A DNA stretch of 64,000 nucleotides from Hetaerina americana. Its lineage: Eukaryota; Arthropoda; Insecta; Odonata; Calopterygidae. The stretch covers positions 39,518,237 through 39,582,236 of the forward strand of contig JAKTNV010000010.1 in NCBI GenBank assembly GCA_022747635.1. The letters are read 5' to 3'. The notes under the pieces were generated by a model. It was not told the origin of the DNA and ran no database searches. It was given only the letters and a program-made list of their open reading frames with translations. Below are positions 14,201 through 23,400 of this stretch, in pieces; the first letter of the stretch is position 1, and the number at the start of each line of letters is the position of its first letter. The translations under genes and the position numbers were made by a program.

Positions 14201-16531
14201 AATAAAATGCAGCTGTGCAAAGTCCTACTTATTACAAATGGGAACAGCAATAAAGGGCTGCCTCCGGTAACACCAGAGGGCTATGAAAACAAGTCAAATA
14301 ACCTTTCAGCCAATTTCAGAAAATATCTGATTGGAACCCAGCGACAAGATAAGCTTAAAAGGAATCTAAGGTGATCTTTAAGGATTTGCATCACTACACC
14401 AGGCTTATTCATGATGCCACCAAATTTAGTTGTTTTGGAATTTTAACCGAAGCTTATCAAAAAACCATTCAATCAAGGTCCACAATTGCTAACACTATGT
14501 GGGAGTCCTAAATCCAGTGAATTGCCTATTTATGGATAGCCAGAATCTATACACTGGCACTTCAGACCGAAAGATTCTAGCGGGAAAAACTGCTATCAAT
14601 GAAGAAAGAACAAGCATGGTGAAACTGAAAGAATAAAGCCTTGGCAATGAATTATGGTACCATATTTCCCTCTTCATTAATGGGTGAAAAGAGATTTGTC
14701 AGACTAATTGTTCACCTCTATTACTTAAAACATTAGGTCAAATAGCCCCTCAAGAGATTCATCAAATATAGATTTACACAATATATTTATATGAAGCAAC
14801 ATTAATATTTCATTCTAAAACATATTTAATAACACTGAATTGGCGATAAAACCATCAGGAACTAAGACAGGACACCTTATCACAGGTTTACCACATACTC
14901 CTGAGAAAGCTAGCATAATTGATCTACTTTCCTTTCATTTTGAAAATAAGATAACAGTGGAGGTCAAATGATATCTAAAACACTCCATCCCCCGTGAGTG
15001 AATGATACTTCAATTGTAGATGTCCATTTTAATTCAGAGTTAAAGAATGACAATCTAGATTACATTTTGACTCCATGAAATGTGCCTCCCAGTATCAATG
15101 TCAAATGAAGGAAAGGATTGAAATTTTTATTGAATCTACAATGGAAGATCATAATCTTTCAATTCAGCTCTTATACGTGAAATAAATAGGACTAAGCAGA
15201 GATATTTTCAGAAATGACTCCAAACGTTACACTAAATTAGTTTCTTTGGCAAATTGGCTATTAAATAATAAAAATTTCGCACATCCCTTAACATCTGAGG
15301 GAACTGGTAGAAAATTAATGACTTAAGGAACATCATAGAGATATGGAAAAAATAATATGCAATATTACCTCAATAGTGAGGGTATTGTACAGATACTCCA
15401 CACTAGTGATGTCATGAATGTGCTTTCCAGATTTTTCAGTTAAATATTGGTACAAATTTTTATTTTCCTCGTTCAACAATTTTATTTCAGGCAGGTCTTG
15501 TAGTTTTTTAAATTCCTCGTCGTACCGGGGGCATGGTTTCTTAGCAGCTAAAACCTTTGGGAAATGAAAACAATATTACTTCACAAACGGCCAAAACTAA
15601 AGTAACATAACTGGAAGCTTTATAATATCATAGAAAGTTGAGTAATCAACTGTTTATTTCCAACTGAATTACGGGTTCGGTTAAAATTAGATTCTATCGA
15701 CTGACTCTATATGCCGATTTACCCTATTCAAAAAGTATATGACCAAACCAAAAGAGTGATCTACAAGCAATGATGTAACTTACATTATCAAGAGATTCTG
15801 GAAGTGTATGAATAGGTATTGGTTGCCACACTACTCCTGGCTCCCATATCTGCTCGCCATTAGGTGGGTAGAGACCAGCAAGATTCGCTTCAGCCGACAT
15901 GAGAGTTCTGTCCACATCTGTACTGCGAATATGCACTTCTTCTTTACAATACTGCGTGCTCAGGAAATTTTCATATCGTCGACGAAAAAACTGACCGAGA
16001 TGATAATGCTGTCGTTTCCCTTCCTGTCACAAAAATGTGGTCATTGGCTTCGTATATAATTAAGTCAACAGTTTATAACATAATATATAATTATGTGCAT
16101 GAAATATATTATTATGCATTTACAGATGTAAATCATCAACACTTCCTTTGTCATTTGAGTTACCATTTTACACATTCTAACGTGATCACAGTGACCATCA
16201 TTCTGATAAGACCATTTAATTTTTACTAATTTTATAAAACTCACATTCGTCAACTGTCCCCATCCGACAGGCCAATAACTTAAATTTTTGTACGGGTCAT
16301 TAGGATATGGATCAACAGGTGTTCTATCTCCGTGCCTAAATACCTGAAAAATAAGTAATATTGTAATGGGTTTCCATGTAATTGTGGCCAGTCTATATAT
16401 ATACATCCACTGCCGTTAACACCTACTATGAGTAACAGTTCCAAAGAAGAGTGATCATTTTCTGCGCTGCAACACGTATAACTGAAGCTTATCAGTATCC
16501 CCAACAACAAAGTTTTCCTAATATAACTCAT
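5094..16531 (-). CDS. Histidine acid phosphatase, lysosomal/prostatic type, whole gene
   Basis: This is a histidine acid phosphatase, which hydrolyses phosphomonoesters at acid pH; a lysosomal, secretory or cell-surface location is expected. Coding exons on the minus strand are 16531-16427, 16343-16245, 16023-15784, 15554-15369, 13299-13176, 11088-10871, 8013-7797 and 5218-5094. All junctions are GT-AG and the phases agree. The spliced protein has 437 residues, a normal length for membrane-bound family members. Residues 1-23 look like a signal peptide. The phospho-acceptor motif RHGDRTP is at 38-44 and the proton-donor HD at 283-284 in YSGHDTT. One transmembrane segment and a short tail with three arginines close the protein. 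Reading through the exon 7 donor gives a 429-residue form with a different transmembrane tail. Relatives are named Acph-1, ACP2 or ACPP; which ortholog this is cannot be decided here. The introns carry transposon remnants, and the gene is divergent from the NWD gene. Confidence 0.93.
5219..7695. other. Acid phosphatase intron 7 / first 3' UTR
   Basis: This lies between the two alternative stop regions. No gene was seen. It holds AT-rich DNA and one possible short repeat at 5,893-6,085. Confidence 0.5.
5893..6085. repeat. Possible short mobile repeat
   Basis: The ends carry related motifs (AGGGTGGCGAACTGG at the left, GATAGGTGGCAACTT at the right) around sequence such as ATTCCATGACTTTCCCAG. 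This has the look of a small dispersed element. No second copy was seen in the window, so it is uncertain. Confidence 0.25.
7696..8013 (-). CDS. Acid phosphatase exon 7, read-through terminal form
   Basis: If the donor at 7,796 is not used, the frame continues to a stop at 7,698-7,696 and gives 105 residues. The added tail is hydrophobic ([18 protein letters not shown]) followed by a basic end (FKTKRSLRG). It is therefore a complete alternative transmembrane anchor, not a random extension. This form of the protein would have 429 residues. Confidence 0.7.
   Translation of the reverse strand, partial: LLFKNGTQADDVIQMTIPGCLQNCPLDRFVEIMSPIIPIDWKTECSLQTNDDSIINVFGLSAQLPLHDVAIIGGFILLLLICMSSYLGYLNHSFKTKRSLRGMIV
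7797..8013 (-). CDS. Acid phosphatase exon 7, spliced form
   Basis: Encodes residues 325-396 and one base of the next codon. It starts LLFKNGTQ with several cysteines ([20 protein letters not shown]), the usual C-terminal lumenal part. A GTGGGT donor at 7,796-7,791 joins in frame (phase 1) to exon 8, giving an uninterrupted transmembrane helix. Confidence 0.7.
8385..8490 (+). repeat. Penelope-like terminal remnant with hammerhead-like motif
   Basis: Contains CTGATGA at 8,434-8,440 and GAAA at 8,455-8,458, then TAATAAAGTCTGT. The order and spacing match the end of the Penelope-like element at 58,231-58,315: TATATA, ACCTGATGAT, GAAA, AATAAAGTGTGT. Stem II between the two core boxes is poorly paired here, so the ribozyme is probably dead. 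Confidence 0.5.
8698..8850 (+). repeat. Degenerate minisatellite, period about 16
   Basis: Loose tandem copies of a 15-17 base unit are visible around 8,767-8,845, for example GATGTTGGATGGCAT, GATTTTGGATGGATAC and CATGTTGGACAGTGTAC. Two further copies lie near 8,698-8,730. No coding function is evident. Confidence 0.45.
10871..11088 (-). CDS. Acid phosphatase exon 6, catalytic HD
   Basis: Encodes residues 252-324. It contains [11 protein letters not shown], with the HD proton-donor motif at 283-284, then the conserved [20 protein letters not shown] segment. The split glycine codon fits exon 5 (phase 1). It ends YYVL at a GTAAGT donor, phase 0. Confidence 0.95.
11089..13175. other. Acid phosphatase intron 5
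   Basis: This intron is 2,087 bp. About 1.5 kb of it is the LINE fragment at 11,693-13,173, inserted antisense to the gene. The remainder (11,089-11,692) shows nothing recognisable. Confidence 0.7.
11693..13173 (+). mobile_element. LINE family A, internally deleted copy 1
   Basis: The 5' part matches 58,650-59,160 base for base over long blocks. The endonuclease start reads [20 protein letters not shown], typical of RTE-like LINEs with AP endonuclease (often labelled craniofacial development protein 2-like). Around 12,640-12,700 the sequence jumps to the C-terminal part of the reverse transcriptase ORF ([20 protein letters not shown] region, 12,797-13,060), so the catalytic RT is deleted. 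The 3' end (AAAACCTACC then a TAA-rich tail) matches copies 2 and 4. Several stops show it is dead. Confidence 0.85.
13176..13299 (-). CDS. Acid phosphatase exon 5
   Basis: Encodes residues 211-251, containing [14 protein letters not shown], a hallmark of the family, and a possible N-glycosylation site (NLT). It ends in phase 1 at a GTATAA donor. The sequence right after the donor is the TAA-rich 3' tail of an inserted LINE (11,693-13,173), so the intron begins almost inside the transposon. Confidence 0.92.
13300..15368. other. Acid phosphatase intron 4
   Basis: This intron is 2,069 bp. No exon, mobile element or hairpin was recognised; open frames of about 60 codons look random. Confidence 0.5.
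15369..15554 (-). CDS. Acid phosphatase exon 4
   Basis: Encodes residues 149-210, from [14 protein letters not shown] to [11 protein letters not shown]. The cysteine and the YDEEF pattern match the alpha-helical cap region of the family. Acceptor AAAG and donor GTAATA, phase 0 at both ends. Confidence 0.93.
15784..16023 (-). CDS. Acid phosphatase exon 3
   Basis: Encodes residues 69-148. It begins [17 protein letters not shown] and contains [13 protein letters not shown], the family segment with the substrate-contacting arginine (RSTD.DRT). The region ending with WQPIPIHT is also typical of the family. Donor GTAAGT, phase 0 at both ends. Confidence 0.95.
16245..16343 (-). CDS. Acid phosphatase exon 2, catalytic RHGDRTP
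   Basis: Encodes residues 36-68. It begins VFRHGDRTP, the catalytic motif in which His39 should form the phosphohistidine intermediate. It continues to GWGQLTN, the conserved segment before the next helix. The acceptor follows a T-rich tract, the donor is GTGAGT, and both ends are phase 0. Confidence 0.95.
16427..16531 (-). CDS. Acid phosphatase exon 1, signal peptide
   Basis: Encodes residues 1-35. The start at 16,531 gives MSYIRK followed by a hydrophobic run and a small-residue cleavage region (CCSAE), as in a signal peptide. An in-frame Met 7 codons upstream (16,552) is also possible but pushes acidic residues before the hydrophobic core, so it is less likely. The exon ends in LELLLI at a GTAGGT donor, phase 0. 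Confidence 0.85.
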
Positions 16532-17321
16532 TCTTACAGAGATATCAATCACAAGAAAAATATTCTAACTCTGTGAGAAGCACTAGGATCATTTAAGTAC
16601 GATTCATCCTCATCCAGTGAGACTAGAGAAATCTTTCGAAAATACGGCTAGTGAAATGGCTTTAACGTCAGTCTCAACGTGACCTCATACTCTTATCGGT
16701 TGATGAAGTACATATGACTAATCTACATGTAATCACATCTCATGTGTCAACACACATCGGTCCCTGCCAATCACTACCGACCGACATTGGCAGTTTCAGA
16801 TTGGAATAAAGGATTATCCATGCTTTCATTGGTTTCAGTTTCGTTGCGAAATTTCGTAGGCACTAATGCGCCCAAACGGGCGCACCATACAACTACGCCG
16901 AGCGAGGAAATTCAAGGAGGGAACCAAGACAACTGCTCAAACGCCGTTACCGAAGCTCCAGTAAAAAATATACGTACTAAAAGTATACGTGGGGTTCATA
17001 TTTCTTAAATAACAATTGCTTTGGTTATAAACATTAATAAATGTATCATATAAGTAGATACAAGATTTCAGCTATCCTATTTTTACTGTTATCGATTAAA
17101 TTTTTTGCAGAACGCCCGACGTTAGTAGCGTAAATCGTGAGGATGACGCAGGGAAGTCGGTGCCAGCCGTACCAAGACACGATGGCCTCGACGTGTCTAT
17201 CCGTGGGAGAGGAAGGGGCAAAGTCTCTATGGATCAAAGAAGTAAGTCCTGCATGTTTCGATTCATCAGGATCGCGCCGAAAGTCAGAGCTCTTCAGCGT
17301 TGAAGAAATTATTGCCTGAAG
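16532..17321. promoter_or_regulatory. Divergent promoter region of acid phosphatase and NWD gene
   Basis: The two start codons face away from each other across 790 bp. Parts of this stretch are richer in G, C and CpG than the introns (16,840-16,960 and 17,110-17,300). A shared bidirectional promoter is likely, but no core element such as a clear TATA box or initiator could be assigned. Confidence 0.55.
17111..17240 (+). other. Possible 5' untranslated exon of NWD gene
   Basis: A stretch with higher GC begins right after TTTTTTTGCAG and ends at a consensus GTAAGT. A possible upstream donor is CCAGTAAAA near 16,960. The segment may be a 5' UTR exon, or may simply continue into the start exon. 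An in-frame TGA at 17,301-17,303 keeps it from extending the protein. Confidence 0.3.
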
Positions 17322-17424
17322 ATGGATGACCGAACGGTGGATCTTATTTTTGCTGGATCTCTGGAAAGTCTCCCCCCAGTGAGTTCGAAAATCGTTCGAA
17401 TTTTTACCAGCTCAACCTTTACAG
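17322..17424 (+). CDS. NWD exon 1, start exon
   Basis: Residues 1-34, [10 protein letters not shown] at the start and [12 protein letters not shown] at the end. The latter is the beta-strand that opens DUF4062-like N-terminal domains. The ATG is the first after an in-frame stop at 17,301. Donor GTGGGA, phase 1; the next exon completes the Asp codon. Confidence 0.88.
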
Positions 17425-20400
17425 GTGGGACTTAGTTGCTTTAAAATTTCTCATTTTTCGCGATTCCGTGCGAGATACATCAGAGAGATAAGTAATTTTT
17501 TATGTTGATGGAAAGAAGATTTTTTGTGCCTTGCTATACCAGAGAAACTACCTCACCATATTTGCTTGCTAATATTTCAAGAGTCGGTGCTCAACAAAAT
17601 TTTAATGTATGCATGTTTTGTACGGGACAAGCCCTTTCACAATATTATATATGAAAAACATGATATATAAATAGGGGTTGAGGCCTTTATGTCTTGTTTT
17701 TAATCTCGCATTTTACGTGGCATAAAGGTAGCACACAACCCGTTTTGTCAGTAACATGATAAAGTTGGTAATAAACTTACAGGTAACATTAAATGTAGAA
17801 TTACGTACAAACTTGACGGAAGTAATATTCTTGGTATTTTTGGAGAAAATGAGCTACAAAGTTCGCATCTGGCTCTTGTGCCTAAACAAACTTATCGAAT
17901 GTTGTACATGCTCCGTATTTTAATCCATTATATGATTAGTAATGGAGAGCTATTACATTCACTATATTATTTAAATCAATTGCTAAGAGTATTGGAATTT
18001 TCCAGCATAACATTTTTAAATATTGTACAAAAAAATTATGAGACAAAAGATTATTATTTAAAATATTTAAATCCATTGTTCATACTTTTTTCCGGTATGT
18101 TCAATTGTTCCACTCATTTCAGCTAGAGGAAACAATTAACCTTACTGAAAGTTAGAACATTACTGAAATTTCCAATTTTATAATGAGCACAGTCTACATT
18201 TTAGTGACCCTGATTATGCCTTAAGTAATTCCACCTTTAAATTAAAGAACACACAAAGAGTCAGTTCTGGAGTTAACGAGGTAATATAAAACTATTTTGT
18301 AATTAGTGGATGTCTCCATTTTTCGGGTTCCCGCCGCGTTGGTAGGCATGCTTGTCAAGCATGACTACCAACGCGGCGGGAACCCGAAAAATGGAGACAT
18401 CCACTAATCCTGAACGCCACGGAAGACTACGATCCAACTATTTTGTAACTTTAACCATAGGTTTACCTGCATTTTAATGAGGCACTATTATACAGGGCCT
18501 TGGTGTACCTTGTTCAACTTTGTGTCATTCTATTTCAAATAGTAGAAAAATATGAATGTTTATCCATCATATAAAATTTTCATCTATTTTACTCTTGTTT
18601 TTCTTAATTGGTCCTAATAATAAATTTCAAATTTTACCAACTTTGGGCATTCAAATTTACATAAAAGTCATTAGACTTTCACATATTTAAAGTATCAAGC
18701 AGCATCAATTTTAATTAATTGGAACATTTTTTGGGTATGATAGCTACAAAAAACCATATTTTCTCTCATGGTTGCCAGATTTTGATCGAATGCTTCTAGT
18801 GTGATTTGCGATGGACGTGAGGGAAATAGGTCTGTAATTACTTGGTTCCTCCTTGTTTCCGTTTTTAAATATTGGCGTTACTTTAGCCGAATTCCAATCT
18901 CTGGAAACCATGTAATCTATCAGCAACTTCTTAAATATTATTTCTAAATACGGCGCAATTTCCAAAGCTAGATCCTTAAATATACATGCAAGTATTTCAT
19001 CTGGCCCGTAGGATTTATGAGGATAGAGTTGAAGAGGTTTTTAGAAGAAAAAGAGGTAATTGAAAAGCTGTGAGCGGATTTGAACATCGCTCGAAAGGCA
19101 ATTCTCTGCTGTATCCAAGCAATTCAGTTTTTCTGCTGAAAATGAGAAACTGAAAGCATCATTGGCAGAGATGAGGCGGAAGGTAAAACAACCAGTCTAA
19201 GCTGATCTCCACCGAATGTATGATATGAGGAAATTGGAAGATTTAAGGCCGACCATAAGGAGAGCAAACTCATGTGACGCAGATGCCAATCGGGTAGGAG
19301 GAATACGGGAAAGCAACCTGCCAAAAGCCAGCCAAAGAAGCGAGGGGATGGAAGGAAGGAATAGGGTAAAATGTTAGACCGATGAGGGAGGACATAGTAT
19401 CTAGGGAGGGGACGGCTCTTGGTGACCCAGGGTCACCCAAAGGGAAAATAATTAGTGATGACATTTTACGAGATCTGTTCGAAAAGTATCGCTAGTTTTC
19501 GCGGGTTACGTACGAGGGTTCGAAAAGTAAGGTCTCCAAGAAAATTCAAAGGTCTCCAAGTAAGGTTTTCAAGAAAAATCATATTTATTCTCAACTTGAG
19601 TATATCGTAGGAAAAGGTGAGCATTTAGCTATTTTTCTATATAGTCGCCCTGACGATCAATCACTTCTTGCATCCTTGTAACCAGCTTTTGATACCGGCG
19701 TCGTACCTTTATCCCGATGCGTCACGAAGCCAACTGACGACTCCTTCTTGCACTTCCTCATCTGACTTGAATTACTATCCTCCAAGGTGTTTTTTGAGAG
19801 CGGGAAACAAATGGTAGTAGCTGAGGGCAACGTCCGGGCTGTAAGGAGGGTAGTCGATGTTAATTGAGATGGGTAGTCGTTTGATGTGGTGCATTGTCAT
19901 GCACGTCCACATGTCAGTGTGTCATTGCATGTCAAAGGAGTATGTGTACATCACATACTCCTTTGACATGCGACTTTGGTGAGAGACCTTGCTGTAACCA
20001 AGGACCTTCGTGACAATATTCTGCATGGAGAAGTAGCCACTCTCTTCATAAAGGCCTCCCTTTATCTCATGAAGGGTAATTCTCCGATTATTGCGCACCA
20101 TCTCCTCAATTGGAGCCACCGTTGATTCCGGAAAACTCGGCCACCCCGACCACTGCTCATCGTGGACCTTTTCCCGGGCTATCAAAAACTCCCTGCACCA
20201 CTTCCGCACGTATTTTATGTACATACACTGCTCACCGTACACTTTCACTAAATAGCGATGAATTCATATCGGAGAGGCAGTCTTCAGTTGACTTCGCGAC
20301 GCGGCGGGAGAAAGGTACGACGCCAGTATCAAAAAGCTGTTTAAAAGGATGCAAAAAGTGATTGATCGCCAAGGCGACTATTTAGAAAAATAGCTAAATG

Positions 20401-23400
20401 ATCAACCTTTTCAACGCAAAGTTGAGAATAAAATTGATTTTTCATGAAAAAAATTGGAGACCTTACTTTTCGAATCGCCCTCGTATATTATTTTCCATTT
20501 TTTGTGGCGTTATGTTGGTCCTTGTGTCTCTCACTCATGCGGAAAAGTTCGGCCATTTTGAATGTTCAGTTAATCGTTTACAGCTGTTTTGCTTGGACGT
20601 GTTTTGGCTTGTCTTCGATTTTTGCCTGTTCCAAAAAATGGATTAAAGAATTTCTATAAAATTTTGCATGAAAAACGAAATTAAGTGCGCGGACGCGTTC
20701 CGAATGTTGACTGTGGCATAAAGAGAAGCTACCTTGGACCAAAGCAACGTTTATCAGTGGTACGAAATGTTCTCGGAGGGCCGAGAAAATGTTAGCGACG
20801 AAGAGCGTGCTGGACGCCCGAGCACGTCAACAACAGACGAAAACATTGATGAAGTGAAGAAAATAGCGTTGGCCAATCGTCGAATCACCGTTATAGAAGT
20901 TGCTGAGGACCTAAACATATCGATTGACTCGTGCCATTCGATTTTTACCAATCATTTGGCAATGACACGGGTCGCCGCGAAATTCGTACCAAAATTTCTC
21001 AATTTCGACCAAAAACAGCAACGCATTAACATTGATAATGAATCAGTCCTCGATGACCCAAATTCGCTCCAGAAGGTCATAACTGGTGACGAATCATGGG
21101 TTTATGGTTATGATGCGGAAACTACCAAACTCTCAATCATTCCAATGCCAATCATTCCAATCAGCACGAGCCAAGACCGAAAAAAGCGCGCCAAGTTCGG
21201 TCGAATGTGAAAATTTTGCCTACAGTTTTCTTCGATTGCAGGGGTGCAGCATGAGTTCTTGACACAGGGTAGAACGGAAAATTAGGTATATTACCTGCAA
21301 GTTATGCGCGAAGCAATCCCCCACAACCCCCGGATTTGTGGAATAAAAAAAATTGGCTTTTGCACCATGACAACGCTCCTGCTCACATAGCGTGTACACT
21401 TGTGCGCGAATTTTTGGTCAAAAGCAACACACTAATGATGCTGCAGCCACCGTATTCCCCAGATCTGGCCCCCAGTGACTTTTTTGTTCCCGAAACTGAA
21501 GAGGCCCATGAAAGGATGACGCTACGATACGATTTTTTATTTATTTATTTTAAAACATTATTCACATGCAGCAGTAGCGCCAATTTACATTGAATAATAT
21601 AACAAACATGAAAGAGGGCAAAATACAATAACAGCATAACAATAAACATCTAGAACCGAACATGGACAGGGGAGAAAATTAATTTTTTAAAAGGTGGGAT
21701 AAAGCTTGAGTGGTGAAATTGTTGCATGATAAATTAAAAGGATCGGCAGTGTGAGGGAGTGAATTTAGAAGGGAGGAGAGGCGAAATAAAGGTGAGCGCC
21801 TGGTGAGAGATATTCTAGGAATAGACAGATGGAGTAGGGAGTGGGTGCGGATGGATTGAGTTGGTATCCTGAAGTTGAAGTGAGAGAGTAGTTCAGGGCT
21901 ATCAATAGTCGAGTTTAGGGTGTTGTGGAGGAGTTTTGAATCAGCTTTAAGTCTGGGGTTTAGGGGACTAGAAATGGATAAAGAAGACAGGAAAGCATTA
22001 GAGGACATATTGCAGAAATGTGGGACTCAGTGTTTGACTATTTTGGCAAAGAAGTGAGAGTTGCAATCAAGGGATTTAAGATTAGTTGGAATGATGGACC
22101 AAATTGGGGAGCAATATTATACTATGGGGAGGGCAATTGTTGAGAAATACGAATGGAGTGCAATTGGATCTTTAATATCGGTGAAGCGGTAAAGAAGGCC
22201 TAATAGGGACATTACTATATTTTTTACCGTCTGTATCTGATCAGAGTAATTTAGTTTATGGTCAATAAAACGCCAATGTCTTTCATGGTTGTTAATCTCT
22301 TTAAGGGAGTTGAGTTAATTGAGTGGCTGAACAACCGGGGTTTTTTGTCAGAGCAAGAGTCATGATATTCCATTTTCCAGGTTTTAAATTAAGCTTCCAG
22401 GTATCACACCATAGGGAAATTTGATGTAAGGCAAGTTGAAGGTGAATACAGTCAGAAATATTATTAATTTGCTTGTAAATCTTGCAATGATCAGCGTAGA
22501 GAAAGGTATGAACCTGGGAGGAAAGGAGTCGGGAAGGAAGATCATTAATGAATAATTTGAAAAGATATGGTCCACGGACATTGCCCTGGGGAACCCCAGA
22601 TGTCACAGGAGACCAAGAGGAAGAAGCATCCAAGAGTATCACACCCTTGGTTCTGTGGGTGAGAAAGCTTAGGAACATACCATGAATGCGGAACTGATGG
22701 CTGAGTTTATGAAGGAGGAGTTGATGATACAGGGCGTTGAAAACTTTGGAGAAGTCAAGGTAGATGGCATCAAGTAAAGACGAGATAAAGACTGCATCGA
22801 AGGAGGAGCTGAACAAGAGCATAAAAATGATTGTTTAAAGTGCTTACAGGATTAGAAAAAACGTTGGCACAAGTGTATAATATCTAATGGGGATTATTTT
22901 TAAGGGGATGAAATAGATATTCATGAATAAATAAATAATTTTTGAAAAAACACTAAAGTCATGATACTTTTTGAACAGACCTCGTACGTTTGGTCAGAGT
23001 TTGTGGCCAAAGTATCAATTCAGTGTTTTCAAGGGATCAGAGTGGATCCTGTACATTTTAAGAAAATTTGCAGGATAAATGAATGAATGGAGTGGGTTTG
23101 CATACAACAAGGTGTGTCATATGTGGACCCGAATTGTAGTGCAGGTGACAGGCACTTGGGCTATGATGGAGGGTATTAAAAGAGGAAGGGTTCCCTGGTT
23201 CTGTCTAATTTTGTTTAAAAACATCATACTAAACCTAAGTGAGTAGGGAAACCTGTGGGCACAAGAGGTGAACCTTGCAAGACTGAAGGAAAGGAAGGTA
23301 AGGGCTTGATAGTTTTTCTGGTTAACTGCTGAAGTATTCTACATAAAGCCAGTCACTTGGAGATGTTAGTTGGTGCATGTAATCTGGAAATTGTGATAGG

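Larger units (their letters stand above)
19469..22984 (+). mobile_element. Mariner element, split by two later insertions
   Basis: The terminal inverted repeats are CGAGATCTGTTCGAAAAGTATC at the left and its near-complement GATACTTTTTGAACAGACCTCG at the right. Both are flanked by TA (19,467-19,468 and 22,985-22,986), the mariner target duplication. Inside is a broken D,D34D transposase reading left to right. A second mariner-derived element sits at 19,513-20,483 and a LINE fragment at about 21,530-22,830. With those removed the transposon would be about 1.2 kb, a normal mariner length. Confidence 0.9.

Noticed and set aside
16742..17008. 88-codon open frame in the divergent promoter
   Set aside because: No domain, no consistent splice to the NWD start exon (in-frame stop at 17,301), so it is treated as promoter or 5' UTR.
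18302..18408. Rho-independent terminator or CRISPR repeat
   Set aside because: The setting is a eukaryotic intron, there is no T run after the hairpin and no repeated spacer structure.
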